DNA of 64,000 bases from Epiperipatus broadwayi (taxonomy: Eukaryota; Onychophora; Udeonychophora; Euonychophora; Peripatidae). Location of the stretch: NCBI GenBank assembly GCA_028023455.1, contig JAQFVV010000113.1:436001-500000 (forward strand), read 5' to 3'. A model generated the notes under the pieces. That model had not been told where the DNA came from, did no database searches, and worked only from the letters and a program-made list of their open reading frames with translations. This document shows, piece after piece, positions 33,267 through 43,050 of this stretch. The position numbers and the translations under genes were made by a program. Numbering within the stretch: the stretch's first letter is position 1; the number at the start of each line of letters is the position of its first letter.

Positions 33267-34070
33267 AAAAAAATACTAACTCAGAGTATGAATCTTTTTA
33301 ACAGAATAACCATGGATACAATGGAAAAGTGTATCAAAAGTATACTTGATGCTAATTTAATAAACATATTTAAACTTTGAATTATTATTTCTTTTTTTAT
33401 TAGTATTAATATGGCAGAATATTAAGATATTTTTATATATGTGGTTGTATTGAAAAATCCTTTAAATCTATGGTCAGTACAATAAATAATGTGTATTGTA
33501 TTATAAACAAAACCTACGAAAAGTATGAGTTTATTATTCACTGTACATGATATACAGCAGGAAAAGAAGAGTGGGGGGCTCAGGCCAGTACTATATATAC
33601 ATATGTACTTTGCTGTTAAGGTTATTTTTATAAATCTGCGAAAGAATGAATCTCATATTCAAAACCTGTGAAAGCCAAACAATAACAACAAAAGTTATGT
33701 TTACTTTATGTATAAGTAAAAGATATATAATTAAAAACCAATCTAAAAGAATAAATATTATAAACAAACAACAAAAAGACTTTAAGTAAAAAAAATTGTA
33801 ATTAGTCACCTTAATAGATCATCAAATCAGGAAATAAAACTGAATAGTAAAAAATAATTATGTGGAATGAACAATATACCCAGGTTGAAAAAAAGCAAAT
33901 CAAGTAATATGATTAATTGATGAAATAAACTTAAAGCTAGTGAATAAAATATTATCTATTACTTTTTTTTTTTTGAGAGCAATATTATAGATGTTTGTCT
34001 GAAGGTCTGTGATGGCAACTTAGTAGAAATAATATGTTGGACTATTTTCACTATCTAATATTAAATATTT
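32410..34070. other. AT-rich stretch with simple repeats
   Basis: It contains a T-run followed by an 11-base G-run (33077-33098), a (TG)n tract at 33246-33266 and a T-run at 33963-33974. No gene is recognised. Confidence 0.6.
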
Positions 34071-34074
34071 AAAA

Positions 34075-34240
34075 AAAATTCAAATTTTATTTAAACTTTC
34101 CAAATAAATTTAACCATTATTAATAACCTGCAGGTAGTATATTATACAATGTTTCATACAGTATTATTCTCTCTTTTTCAGGGTCTTTAGATTTGTAAAT
34201 ATTGAATTTAAGATATTCTACTAAAGCAGTCATTAGAAAT
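34075..34240 (-). mobile_element. tRNA-derived SINE, family S2 (deleted B box)
   Basis: The minus strand reads 'TAGTAGAATATCTTAAATTCA', 'AAGACCCTGAAAAAGAGAG' and the S2 tail 'TTTGGAAAGTTTAAATAAA'. Compared with 37920-38135 about 50 bp including the B box is deleted. It lies directly beyond the 3' end of PLE-2. Confidence 0.55.
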
Positions 34241-34244
34241 TTGA

Positions 34245-34712
34245 TATACTTATTTACAAGGATCCTTCTGATTATTTTATTTATTTTTCTTAAGAGCAAG
34301 ATTAATTAGTGGCTTCAGGACATTATATATTATTGCATGTTTGATTTATGGAATTATTTCCCATTATCATGTGAGCGGCTTCTTTAAATTGTCTTTTTTT
34401 GTATTTTCTCCTCTCTATACAACATTTTTGTATTTTATGAATCAAACATCACTTTCAATATATTTGTTTTATCCTTTTTAATTTGATGTATTCTTTCAAT
34501 CATGTTTCAATGAATGACTGGTCTAAACAATATACATCATTCCTTATACACATAATGTTTGATAGATGTAGTTTTTGTTTTTCAGTATTTCAAGTTTAGA
34601 TTTTGAAATTTTAGAATTCCTTATAATGTGATATGGCTTTAGAAAGCTGTTCTGATGTTATATTGATTGCAGATTTTATTTAGTTTGTCTGATATATATA
34701 TATATATATATT
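34245..34712 (-). pseudogene. PLE-2 GIY-YIG endonuclease remnant (3' part)
   Basis: Read on the minus strand with frame changes: near 34555-34500 'YIV-TSHS' and 'LKEYIKLKRI' match the YIGxTxRSLxxRLxEH pattern of GIY-YIG nucleases. Near 34385-34330 'FKEAAHMIMGNNSINQTCNN' matches the KEA catalytic-glutamate block and downstream part of Penelope-like proteins. It is frameshifted and dead. The reverse-transcriptase part continues at 36900-37915 beyond an inserted repeat. Confidence 0.6.
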
Positions 34713-34714
34713 GT

Positions 34715-36895
34715 AACGGGCACATACGTACGTTACATTATTTTTTATTAGTAACCATAAAAAAAAAGTTTGCCAATAAAAATTACTTTTTTAAGAATTA
34801 AAAACTGAAAATTAAAAAATCATCTTAAACTCGCATATATATAAAATCGCACAGATAAATAATTATTAAAATAAAACTTTATTAAAAAAAGAGTAGTTTA
34901 AAACTAAATTTTCAGAAAAGATTTAGAGATAAATATATATGTTTAAGTTTGAAAGCAAATTAATTAATCTTTTGTAAAATGGAAATGATTATTTTAATTA
35001 GTAAACTAGCCTTTGGGCATTTAAATGTATAAGCATCGGTCAGATATGAAAACAATAGAAACTTTTAGCAAATGAAAGAAATCCATCGAAAAATCGGACC
35101 TCAACGAAAAGGTTTTCACCATCATGATGTAAGGTTGAGTTAATCCACAAAATTATTATAAAATGAAAGGTTGGAAAATAAATTAATTAGTTATTATGAT
35201 GTGACTATATGTGTTAGTGTGGAGTTGAAGGAGAAGGGATTGAAAAGACGCACTCTTCAATCCCTTCAGTTTTGTTAAAAAAAAAAAAGAGAAATGGCAT
35301 CGTTTTTTTTTCTACATTAAGGACCAACTAAACTAAAAGACCTCCAGATAAATAAATAAAAAACAACGGCTAACTCAACCAATCTTTTTAGGATGGCATG
35401 GGAATTCATGTTCGAATGGCAAGCAACAGATAAAGATGAACTGTTTTAAATCGTAAGAACTTTATAATTACTGAACATTAAATTAAAAACTTTCCATATT
35501 TAAAATAATTAAGAAATAGAATCCTATCTGACCAATGTTATTTATTAATTAGTTATAATTTTATTTAATGTATTTCTTTTGTAAAATCATTTCCATTTAT
35601 TTATTTATTTGTTCTTTAAGTTTTATTATGATTTCTGTTTTTCATTAAACTAGTTATATAAATATTAAACTTAAGTCGGGTGTGAATGGCTATATAGATT
35701 TGTAAAGTTATATTAGGGGAGGGTAATCTTAGGTTATTCATTTCGTAGTTGAATTGGGTCAATGGATTGGATATATTGGTATAATTAGTAGATGTAGTAC
35801 GAGATTCGCTATGGGCAGAATCGCTATTATATGCTGTACACTTCCGTTTTGCCTATGGAAGGGATTATAAGATGTAGAATGCTGTTCCTTTCGATGGAGT
35901 TTTTTTTTTATTGCTCTTCTTGTCAGATAGATGTGGTATTCCTATCTGATGAGAGGCAATTTCTTCTCTTAACTTTTTGTGCTGCTGTATTTTGTATTAC
36001 ATTGAATACATCGATATATCAGATGAATTGGCGTTAGTTCGACTGCGAACTTTTGGCCTAAGGTTAAATAAGGATAGAATATTTTCTCTTCAAATGCAAA
36101 TCTATGTAATCAATTCATACTCGACACTAAATAAAAATGCATTAAATTTAAGTTGTTTATAGATGCTTGCATGGATTGGTTATCGGTTAATTATGTTTTG
36201 GGTATTCATATTTGATCAAAATATATAGACATTCGATAAATAATGATACCTTATGGTGAGTATCTAAAATGTATTTATTCGGATGTCTTTTAAGGTATTG
36301 GTGTCAATGCAAGCATCTTATATGTGAATGCTAATGGGTTACTTATAAATTTCCCTCTGCAATTGACGGTATCAATGACTTTATATTTTGATAGTTTATG
36401 TTTATTTTGAAATGTTTTTGACCGTGGAATCTATGTAACCGATCTATACTCAACATTTTTAAACAAATCTGTGCGAACTAATAATAGTATAAAATTTAAA
36501 AATGTAAATTAAAAATCTAAAATAAAAGTAAAAAATAATGTTAAATGTTAAAGTAAACATATTAAAACAATAATGTTAAATCTATATATATATATATGCA
36601 TAAATAAATTTTTGTATGTTAATTACTAGCAGTGGCTTATTTTATTTATTTTTTAATATTGAAATATAATTAGATAAGATATTATATTATTAAATCTCTG
36701 CTACTCCCTGAGCTAGTGACTTGGGCTAACGACCGGAATCAAAATTTAAAAAAAAAAATTTTTTTTTTTTGACTTACATATCTGCCTACTTTATAAATTT
36801 TTCTAGGTTCAAATGCCTAGATGGCGCCCTGTAGTTCAGATGATGGTTAAGTGTTATTCTCCGGATCATTATAATATATATATATGTGCGCATTA
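34715..36895 (+). mobile_element. Dispersed repeat B with tandem segments, inserted in PLE-2
   Basis: Homologous to 14430-16340 but with segment order swapped: segment 2 at 35658-36126, then segment 1 at 36128-36460, then the 3' tail at 36598-36885. The boundaries are (TA)n at 34693-34713 and at 36880-36892. The insertion separates the two halves of PLE-2, giving relative ages: B is younger than PLE-2. The frames at 35831-36037 and 35977-36162 are not conserved in repeat A and are ignored. Confidence 0.65.
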
Positions 36896-36899
36896 TAGC

Positions 36900-37915
36900 A
36901 CAAATTATTATTTCTTTTGATGTTTCTTTTTATTGTTTATTTAAGGTTTTCTTAATGACAACTGGTGAAAGTCTGTTCTATATAGATTTTTTTTCTAAAT
37001 CATTGGATTTTGAAACATATTTCTTTCTCTGTGTGAATTTTCTATGAACTATAGTTTTGATTCTTCCATGAGGGAGACTTATCATAAGAACATTTAAAAA
37101 TGACAATTTTTATTTTTGTTCAGATTCTATTGTGAATTTAATTGAAGGGATATGTTGAGGATATATGATCAAAATGATTTTGATAATGATTCACCAGGAG
37201 ACCATTCAACAAAAGTATAATAAAAATGGTGAAGCCAAACTTTAGGTGGATAAAGATGTCATATCTTTTAATTTTTATATTCTTGATTAATTCTGTAAAG
37301 TGTTTACAATTCATGACAAAGATATGTGTCTTATATTACAAAGCATTAAGAACTTTGAGGAAAAAATCTTGACAAATTTTGGCAAAGTGAATTTTTAGAA
37401 CTAACAATAGATCTGAATGATTTTTTAGAATTAACAATAGACCTTATTACAACATGATTATTATGGATTTTACATAAACCATAAAGATGAGGGATTTATG
37501 ATGTTAACTAACTTTTTTCTGAAACAGTGAGGCACCTATAATGCTTTCTGGGTAATGTTTGTAACTTTGTTTCTGTTTTCAGTATTGGATTTTTCCAAAT
37601 TATTTGTATTGGCTTGCCGTGAATAACTTGTTATAATAATCAATCATATGCAGGACAATTGTAGCGTTGTCTTTATCAGCAGGAAGAATGACTTTGGATT
37701 TATTTAGTTTGAAAAATTTAATAGCTTTTCTCTATTCATAGAAAGTGTTTGATATCAATTTTTTGTGTCTACCAAGTTCGGCTACTTTTTGAGAAACAAT
37801 TTTTGAGTAAATTCCTCAGTGGCTTCCATTATATTTAATAAAGGAATGTTAGATAGTGTGAAAGCAAAGTTTAACCTATTTTTAGAACAAAAAATTTCAG
37901 CATTTGACTATTGCC
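36900..37915 (-). pseudogene. PLE-2 reverse transcriptase remnant
   Basis: Reading the minus strand from about 37740: 'KAIKFFKLNKSKVILPADK' followed by D-NATIVLHMIDYYNKL matches the PADKGNATVVMD block typical of Penelope-like reverse transcriptases. Further on 'PHLYGLCKIHKNHVVIRSIV' matches the P-xYGLPKIHKPxxPLRPIVS block, with later pieces around 37330-37200 that fit the following core. Frameshifts and stops are frequent. The catalytic YxDD block is not recognisable, presumably lost near the repeat B insertion. Confidence 0.7.
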
Positions 37916-37919
37916 TTAG

Positions 37920-38135
37920 GAAAAGTGGATCAATTAGTTAGAGTAATATCTTAAATTGAATATTCATAAATATAAAGATCCAGATTCGATTCCTATGCTA
38001 ATGCTGACATTGGTCAGCCCAGAAGTACCTGAAAAAAAGAGATATATTATTTAAATCATTGTGTAATATATTAATCTTTGTACTATTACATACAAGTAAA
38101 TGTATTTGGAAAATTTAAATAGTTTGGATTTTTTT
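37920..38135 (+). mobile_element. tRNA-derived SINE, family S2
   Basis: A-box-like region 'ATCAATTAGTTAGAGTAATA', B box GATTCGATTCC (37983-37993), body 'GACATTGGTCAGCCCAGAAG', tail 'TTTGGAAAATTTAAATAG'. It abuts the 5' end of the PLE-2 remnant and is inverted relative to the S2 copy beyond the PLE-2 3' end. Confidence 0.65.
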
Positions 38136-38360
38136 AAAGATATTCAATATTTAATATTAGTGATAATAATTACTATAATATTATAGCTGTCTCTAAATTC
38201 TCACTTTTATATATTTACATTCATAATATGGCAGACAAAATAAATTATGACTCAATTTCCAGAAATTATAAAGACATCAGTCAAAAAAAATTGGATTGTA
38301 ATAGAAAATAAAAAGTACTAAAAAACATATGGGTTATAAATTTAAAATGTTGTTTGATAA

Positions 38361-38435
38361 TAATTCTTCATTTGATTAACCGCTGCTGATAATTGTAAGT
38401 AATTCTTCATTTGATTAACCGCTGCTGATAATTGT
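38361..38435 (+). repeat. 36 bp tandem duplication
   Basis: 'TAATTCTTCATTTGATTAAC' plus 16 more identical bases occurs at 38361-38396 and again at 38400-38435. It forms the left edge of the GC-richer hairpin region that follows. Confidence 0.85.
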
Positions 38436-38835
38436 TTGTAGATCTTCCTAAAACATGTGAGATAGAGGGGGAGGTGGTCTTAATGAATATTAAAATAGTT
38501 TCGACAATCGTAATTCCAGCCACCCTCAGACAATACTGTAAACAAAAGTGAAATGTGATCACTAGTCCAAAATGCTTAGCCTGAATATGAGCTGTAAGCT
38601 GACACGATAGCTTCTGTGGCAAGATTGGCTAAATGTCACATTTCTGTGCATTAGCATAGAAATAAACACAGTCAGCCAGTACCCTCCCCCGTATCAACAG
38701 ACTATTTCTAGGCTTAAGAGTTAGAAATAGAACATTCGATAGCAGTGGAGGCCACCTAAACGGCATATTTCTGTGCGCTAGCATAGAAATAACACCCTCC
38801 GGCGGTTTCAACACGCTATTGTAAAACAACCAATG
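38436..38835. other. GC-richer region with three similar hairpins
   Basis: About 400 bp stands out by composition and CpG content. Hairpin 1 (38640-38663) is ATTTCTGTGC-ATTA-GCATAGAAAT. Hairpin 3 (38767-38790) is ATTTCTGTGC-GCTA-GCATAGAAAT. Hairpin 2 (38703-38729) is TATTTCTA...TAGAAATA. They are spaced about 63 bp apart, which suggests a tandem unit. The minus-strand frames at 38407-38622 and 38629-38829 together span the region but show no domain. It may be a structured non-coding RNA or a repeat of unknown class. Confidence 0.45.
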
Positions 38836-38996
38836 TTTTTTCTATAGAAGTGAGGCGATATAAGCAAAATACAAGAATATGAAAGTAATTTAAATGGCAT
38901 ATTTAGGAATAACCTATCAGGAATTTTGAAAAATAATTTAATACTGTAAAAAAAAAAAAAAAAACTCGTTAATTTAAAAATGTAAATAAATATACA

Positions 38997-39095
38997 AAGG
39001 CAAAACTCTCGGCACTACTTTATGGAGAGTTTTGCCTTTATTAATTAATAGATGTGCTAGCACAAGAAATGGTGATCATGTGATGCTTAGTGGTT
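38997..39095 (+). mobile_element. Class 1 fold-back retroposon, deleted copy (F1d)
   Basis: A 99 bp copy lacks the ribozyme arms. The inverted pair AAAGGCAAAACTCTC and GAGAGTTTTGCCTTT is followed by the tail with 'GTGATCATGTGATG'. A 14 bp target-site duplication TAAATAAATATACA lies at 38983-38996 and 39096-39109. It sits just beyond the 3' UTR of PLE-1. Confidence 0.75.
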
Positions 39096-39315
39096 TAAAT
39101 AAATATACATATAACGCAACAATACAATAAATGTCCGCTAATAAAAATATAATAAAATGTAATTATATTCCAAATAACGGTAAACAGCAAAATAAATTTC
39201 AATATAAGTTTTAATCAATAGTAATACAGTCAATTATAGCCATAATCATTTTCAATTAAACTAATTTAATTTCAAAATAGATTAAAACAGTGTCAACTGG
39301 AAACCACATCACAAT

Positions 39316-39660
39316 TTACATATCCCATAATTCCCTAATCTTAATATTCACTGATAGCATGTTTATTATCATATTTTTATAACGATTAATAAAAATTGCC
39401 TCTTTAATTTTTCTTTTTCTATTATTTTTTTCATGATTTAAAATCTTAATTCTTTTCATATCAAAATTAAATTTACAATTTCTATCATAAACATAAAATA
39501 CTGATTCTCTAAATGAGTAACTTTTATTCTTTTTATCTCTTTGAATTATCTTTGATACTCTTTTATATAACAACTTATGATCTTTAACTCTTTTTTTAAT
39601 ACGACACCTTGACTTCCCAATATATAAAGCATTACATCCACAAAAAATTTGATTAATTAT
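39316..39660 (-). pseudogene. PLE-1 GIY-YIG endonuclease domain
   Basis: One uninterrupted frame runs from 'NQIFCGCNALYIGKSRC' (39656-39606) through 'RIKKRVKDHK' to 'KIKEAIFINRYKN' and ends WDM followed by TAA at 39313-39315. YIG, the following arginine block and the glutamate of KEA fit the catalytic residues of GIY-YIG nucleases, which nick DNA to prime reverse transcription in these elements. This domain is open, but the upstream linker has stops, so the element as a whole is dead. Confidence 0.75.
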
Positions 39661-40024
39661 ATTACTCCATTCTAAGATAATTTATCCTTAGAATTATTAA
39701 CCATTTTATTCAAATTATATGAATCATAAAATGAAATATTATATATTTCAGTATAAATCTTTTTCAAAAATTTAGCTTGATTATTATTAGAAAAAGGTAA
39801 TGAAATTCATTTCATATTATTAATACAGTTGCCAATATTATTTCCTTTAATTTGTTTATTAAATTAACAACTTGCCTGATAAATTTTCTTTATATTATAC
39901 CCAACTTAACAATTTATTTACATAAATCTCAATATTTTCTCTTTTACCATATGAAAATTTACATAACATATTATTTCTATGGAAAAAAAGACTTAAAATC
40001 AGCCATTTATAATGATGTGCCACT

Positions 40025-40456
40025 TTAGAAAAATATGGAATATAACCTCTTGTTTGAATCAATAACATTATTATTTCTTAAAACAATCAAACCCAAATAC
40101 TTAAAATTATTATTACATTCCTTTTCCATAGTCCATGTAAGACCTTTTAATTTATTAAATTCAATAAAAACTTGACCAATTGCTTTTAAAGAAGGACACA
40201 AAAATACATCATCCACATATCTTGCATATATTTTAATATCGTTATTTAACATTAATTTATTAAAAATATTATTTTCATAATACGACAAAATAAAACTGCA
40301 TAATTGCATAGAAATAATATGTTTATGTAAATTTTCATGTAATAAAATAAAAAAATATTGAGATTTATGTAAATTAATTGTTAAGTGTTGGTTATGATAT
40401 AAAGAAAATTTAAATAATTTAATATAATATATCAAGCACAGAGTTCTTCTTTTCAA
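40025..40456 (-). pseudogene. PLE-1 reverse transcriptase fragment
   Basis: A 143-codon open frame. 'IYARYVDDVFL' at residues 77-87 (YVDD at 40219-40208) is the catalytic motif C, and 'KYLGLIVLRNNNVI' is the following motif D/E region (FLGL-type). Sequence before residue 40 does not align to the RT core and earlier motifs are missing, so the frame is a 3' portion. The product would copy the element RNA. The stop at 40025 cuts it from the thumb and GIY-YIG. Confidence 0.75.
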
Positions 40457-40551
40457 AATAATTCATAAATATCCAAAATAACAATAAAACACACTAACTC
40501 CTTCTTTTTAAAACTTGTTTTTATATGACTATACTCATGAAAAAAATAAAA

Positions 40552-40589
40552 AAATCCGTTTCGACTATTTTATAGTCTTTTTCAAGGCA
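40552..40589 (-). ncRNA. PLE hammerhead-like motif in PLE-1 leader
   Basis: Minus strand: GCCTTGAAAAA, a 6 bp helix GACTAT-AAA-ATAGTC (40563-40577), then GAAAC (40558-40562) and GG. Helix II and the GAAAC box are perfect. The CTGANGA box reads TTGAAAAA, so it deviates. Hammerhead motifs in terminal repeats are an established trait of Penelope-like elements, and the location before the PLE-1 frame fits. Confidence 0.5.
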
Positions 40590-41212
40590 CACTAAAGTAA
40601 AATAATATACATATAACAAATAACACATTCCATAAAAATAAATAAAAATAAATAATTACAAAATATATTCATAACCACAAATTTACCTTATCTCACTCCC
40701 CTTTCCTATTACCAACAAACACAACTCAATACCTTTTATTAAAAAAAAAAAAAATCTATATATATATATCCTTTAAAACATTTAATTAAAAACCTATTAT
40801 TTTCTTTTCTGTTTATCTATTAACATCCTATTTAATTCTGTTTTTATTTCATTAATGAATACACTTTCTTTTATCACCCTTTCATTATATGACTTAATAC
40901 ATTCCAAAGGCTTTATATCAAAAACCCCATACTTAAATTTTATAAAGAAAATTTATCAGGCAAGTTGTCAATTTAATAAACAAATTCAAAGGAATAATAT
41001 TGTAAAGTGTATTAATAATATGAAATGGATTTCATTACTTTTTTTAATAATAACCAAGCTAAACTTTTGAAAAAATATTTGTACTGGAATATATAATATT
41101 TAAAAGAGGCAAAAACTCTCCATGTAGTAGTGCCACTCAGTGCAAGCCAGAGTAATAAATGGATGCCACAAGACTTGTGCATAAAATCTCTACCTAGTGC
41201 CTACTCATCCAA

Positions 41213-41262
41213 TATCCCCAGGACTAGTTTCTGATTTATGGTCTTCATCAGTGAGGAGCCTT
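41213..41262 (-). ncRNA. Hammerhead-like ribozyme motif (class 1, left arm)
   Basis: Minus strand: GCTCCTCA, CTGATGA, AGACCATAAATCA, GAAAC, TA, GTC, C, TGGGGATA. Core boxes are intact. An extra C after the cleavage site and C-to-T changes in helix II (AGAC/ATCA) weaken it. Confidence 0.55.
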
Positions 41263-41320
41263 GGATCTGAGAGCACTGCACCTAAGTCTTAGGATCTAAT
41301 GCACCTCTCCAAGATCCAAG

Positions 41321-41366
41321 GCTCCTCACTGATGAAGGCCACAAGCCAGAATCTAGTCTGGGGATA
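41321..41366 (+). ncRNA. Hammerhead-like ribozyme motif (class 1, right arm)
   Basis: GCTCCTCA, CTGATGA (41329-41335), AGGCCACAAGCCA, GAATC, TA, GTC, TGGGGATA. Helix I and helix II match the class consensus. GAAAC reads GAATC, which breaks the first helix III pair. Confidence 0.6.
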
Positions 41367-42094
41367 TTGGATGAGTAGGCACTAGATAAAGATTTTATGC
41401 ACAAGCCTTCTGGCATCCATTGACTATTCTGGCTTGCAATGAGTGGCACCATTGTATGGAGAGTTTTGCCTGTTTTAATAAGTTATGAGCAAGCATAAGA
41501 AATAGTGATCATATGATATATAATATTTCATTTTATGGTTTGTATAATTTGAATAAAATGGTTAATAATTCTTAGGATAAATTACCTAAGGATGGAATAA
41601 TATAATTTATCAATTTTTTGTGGATATAATGCTTCAAATATTGGGGACTCAATGTGTACTATTAAAAAAAGAATTAAATAACATAAGTTATTATATAAAA
41701 GAGTATTGAAAATAATGCAAAGAGATAAAAAGAATAAAAGTGACTTATTTACAGAATCGGTGTTTTATGGTCATGATAAAAATTGTAAATGTAAATTTAA
41801 TTTTGATATGAAAAAAAAAATTAAAGAGGCAATTTTTATTAATTGTTATAAAAATACGATAATAAACAGACAATCAGTGAATATTAAGATTAGTGAATTA
41901 TGGGATATATAAATTGACATGTGGTTTCCAGTTGATGCTCTTTATTTCATTTTGAAATTAAGTCAGTTTGGTTGAAAATGATTATGAATATAATTGAAAG
42001 TATTACTATTGATTAAAGTTTATATTGGAATTTATTTTATTTACTGTTATTTGGAATATAATTACATTTTATTTTTATTATATAAAAAAGTTAG

Positions 42095-43045
42095 TGATAA
42101 TATAAATAATATAATTGTAAATTTTCAAAAAAAATTATAAAAGTCAAAAATACTTCAAGATATAAAACTGCATGTTCACTAAAACAGGTAATATTCCATA
42201 AAGTACATGGAAATTTAAAAAAACAAAATGTTTGCCATCATTAATTGAAATACAACTTATGTTGATAGAAAGATAAAATAAAAAAATGGCAAGACATACA
42301 TATTGTCCTTTTTATGAGCCTGATAGTTGAATATGAACCATTGAGCTGTAATTTTTTTTTTAAATTAGCTTTTTTTTTTTTTTGTTAGAAAATTTATATT
42401 AATACTAGTAAGTATTTTATATTGAACTGATCGTTTTTATTTTTTATTCTTTATTGAGAAAGAATTTAAAAAAACTCCAGATGGTAGTAAAAACAATAGA
42501 AATATGTAAAAAAAAAAGAACATTTTTATCAGCATAGTTCATCAAATGTTTAAATAAATAAATAAAAAATCTTAATATGTTAAGAAGTGAAAATAAAGTC
42601 AAATGGCAAATACTGTCTGTCTTTTAACAATTCTATATAAAACAGTGATTAATATTATTACAAATCGTTTACATAGAACTTGAAGTCATTCTAAAATAAT
42701 AGTGAATCTAAAAATAGCTATCACTTAATAGACGATATTCAAATATTAAGTGGTTATAAATAGAACCAGTAAGTATGACAGGCCATTTTGCTTTGGATTT
42801 GTGATATAGTTTGTCTCTAAAATCTTTTCTACTGTAGTTAAAGTTTTTATTATACCAAAACATAAAATTAGAATAATGTTAAATGTAGAGAAATATTTTT
42901 CAAAATATAAAAGCAGTAATTAAATTCAGTATTATTAGTGATATTGAAATAAATATCAGAAATAATTTACTCTTTTCTAAATCTTTAGTAGCAATTATAT
43001 GAAGATAATTTGCATTTTTTTAGTTTCTATTTTAATTAAATATAG
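42095..43045. other. AT-rich spacer
   Basis: Homopolymer T tracts lie at 42350-42384. No gene is recognised. Confidence 0.5.
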
Positions 43046-43050
43046 ATTAT

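Larger units (their letters stand above)
39110..40595 (-). mobile_element. Penelope-like element PLE-1 (5'-truncated, partly readable)
   Basis: In 5' to 3' order on the minus strand: a hammerhead-like leader (about 40589-40552), an untranslated stretch, a reverse-transcriptase fragment (40456-40025), a decayed linker, the GIY-YIG domain (about 39660-39316), and a 3' UTR to about 39110. RT plus C-terminal GIY-YIG defines Penelope-like elements. The N-terminal half of the RT is absent. A homologous 3' fragment lies in opposite orientation at 40942-42090, so the two copies are arranged head to head. Confidence 0.8.
41102..41515 (+). mobile_element. Class 1 hammerhead fold-back retroposon, full-length (F1e)
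   Basis: A 414 bp copy has a perfect 13 bp target-site duplication ATATATAATATTT at 41089-41101 and 41516-41528. The uninterrupted PLE-1 copy near 39760-39740 gives the empty site, which proves the boundaries. Arms run 'GGCAAAAACTCTCCATGTAG', 'CAGTGCAAGCCAGAGTAATA', 'GGATGCCACAAGACTTGTGC', then the ribozyme region, with the mirror image from 41310 to 41470, and the tail 'AGTTATGAGCAAGCATAAG'. Ribozyme motifs occur on both strands. Confidence 0.85.
40942..42090 (+). mobile_element. PLE-1-related 3' fragment, plus strand, interrupted
   Basis: Sequence from 'AAGAAAATTTATCAGGCAAG' (40942) matches the minus strand of 39900 downward. It continues through a decayed GIY-YIG ('GYNASNIGDS', 'IKKRI', then KKIKEAIFINCYKN at about 41807-41850) and into the shared 3' UTR ending near 42090 ('TTATTTGGAATATAATTACA'). 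A 414 bp class 1 element interrupts it at 41102-41515. The frames at 40855-41070 and 41706-41912 belong to this pseudogene. Confidence 0.75.

Noticed and set aside
35831-36162. Overlapping frames in repeat B
   Set aside because: The homologous part of repeat A has stops in these frames.
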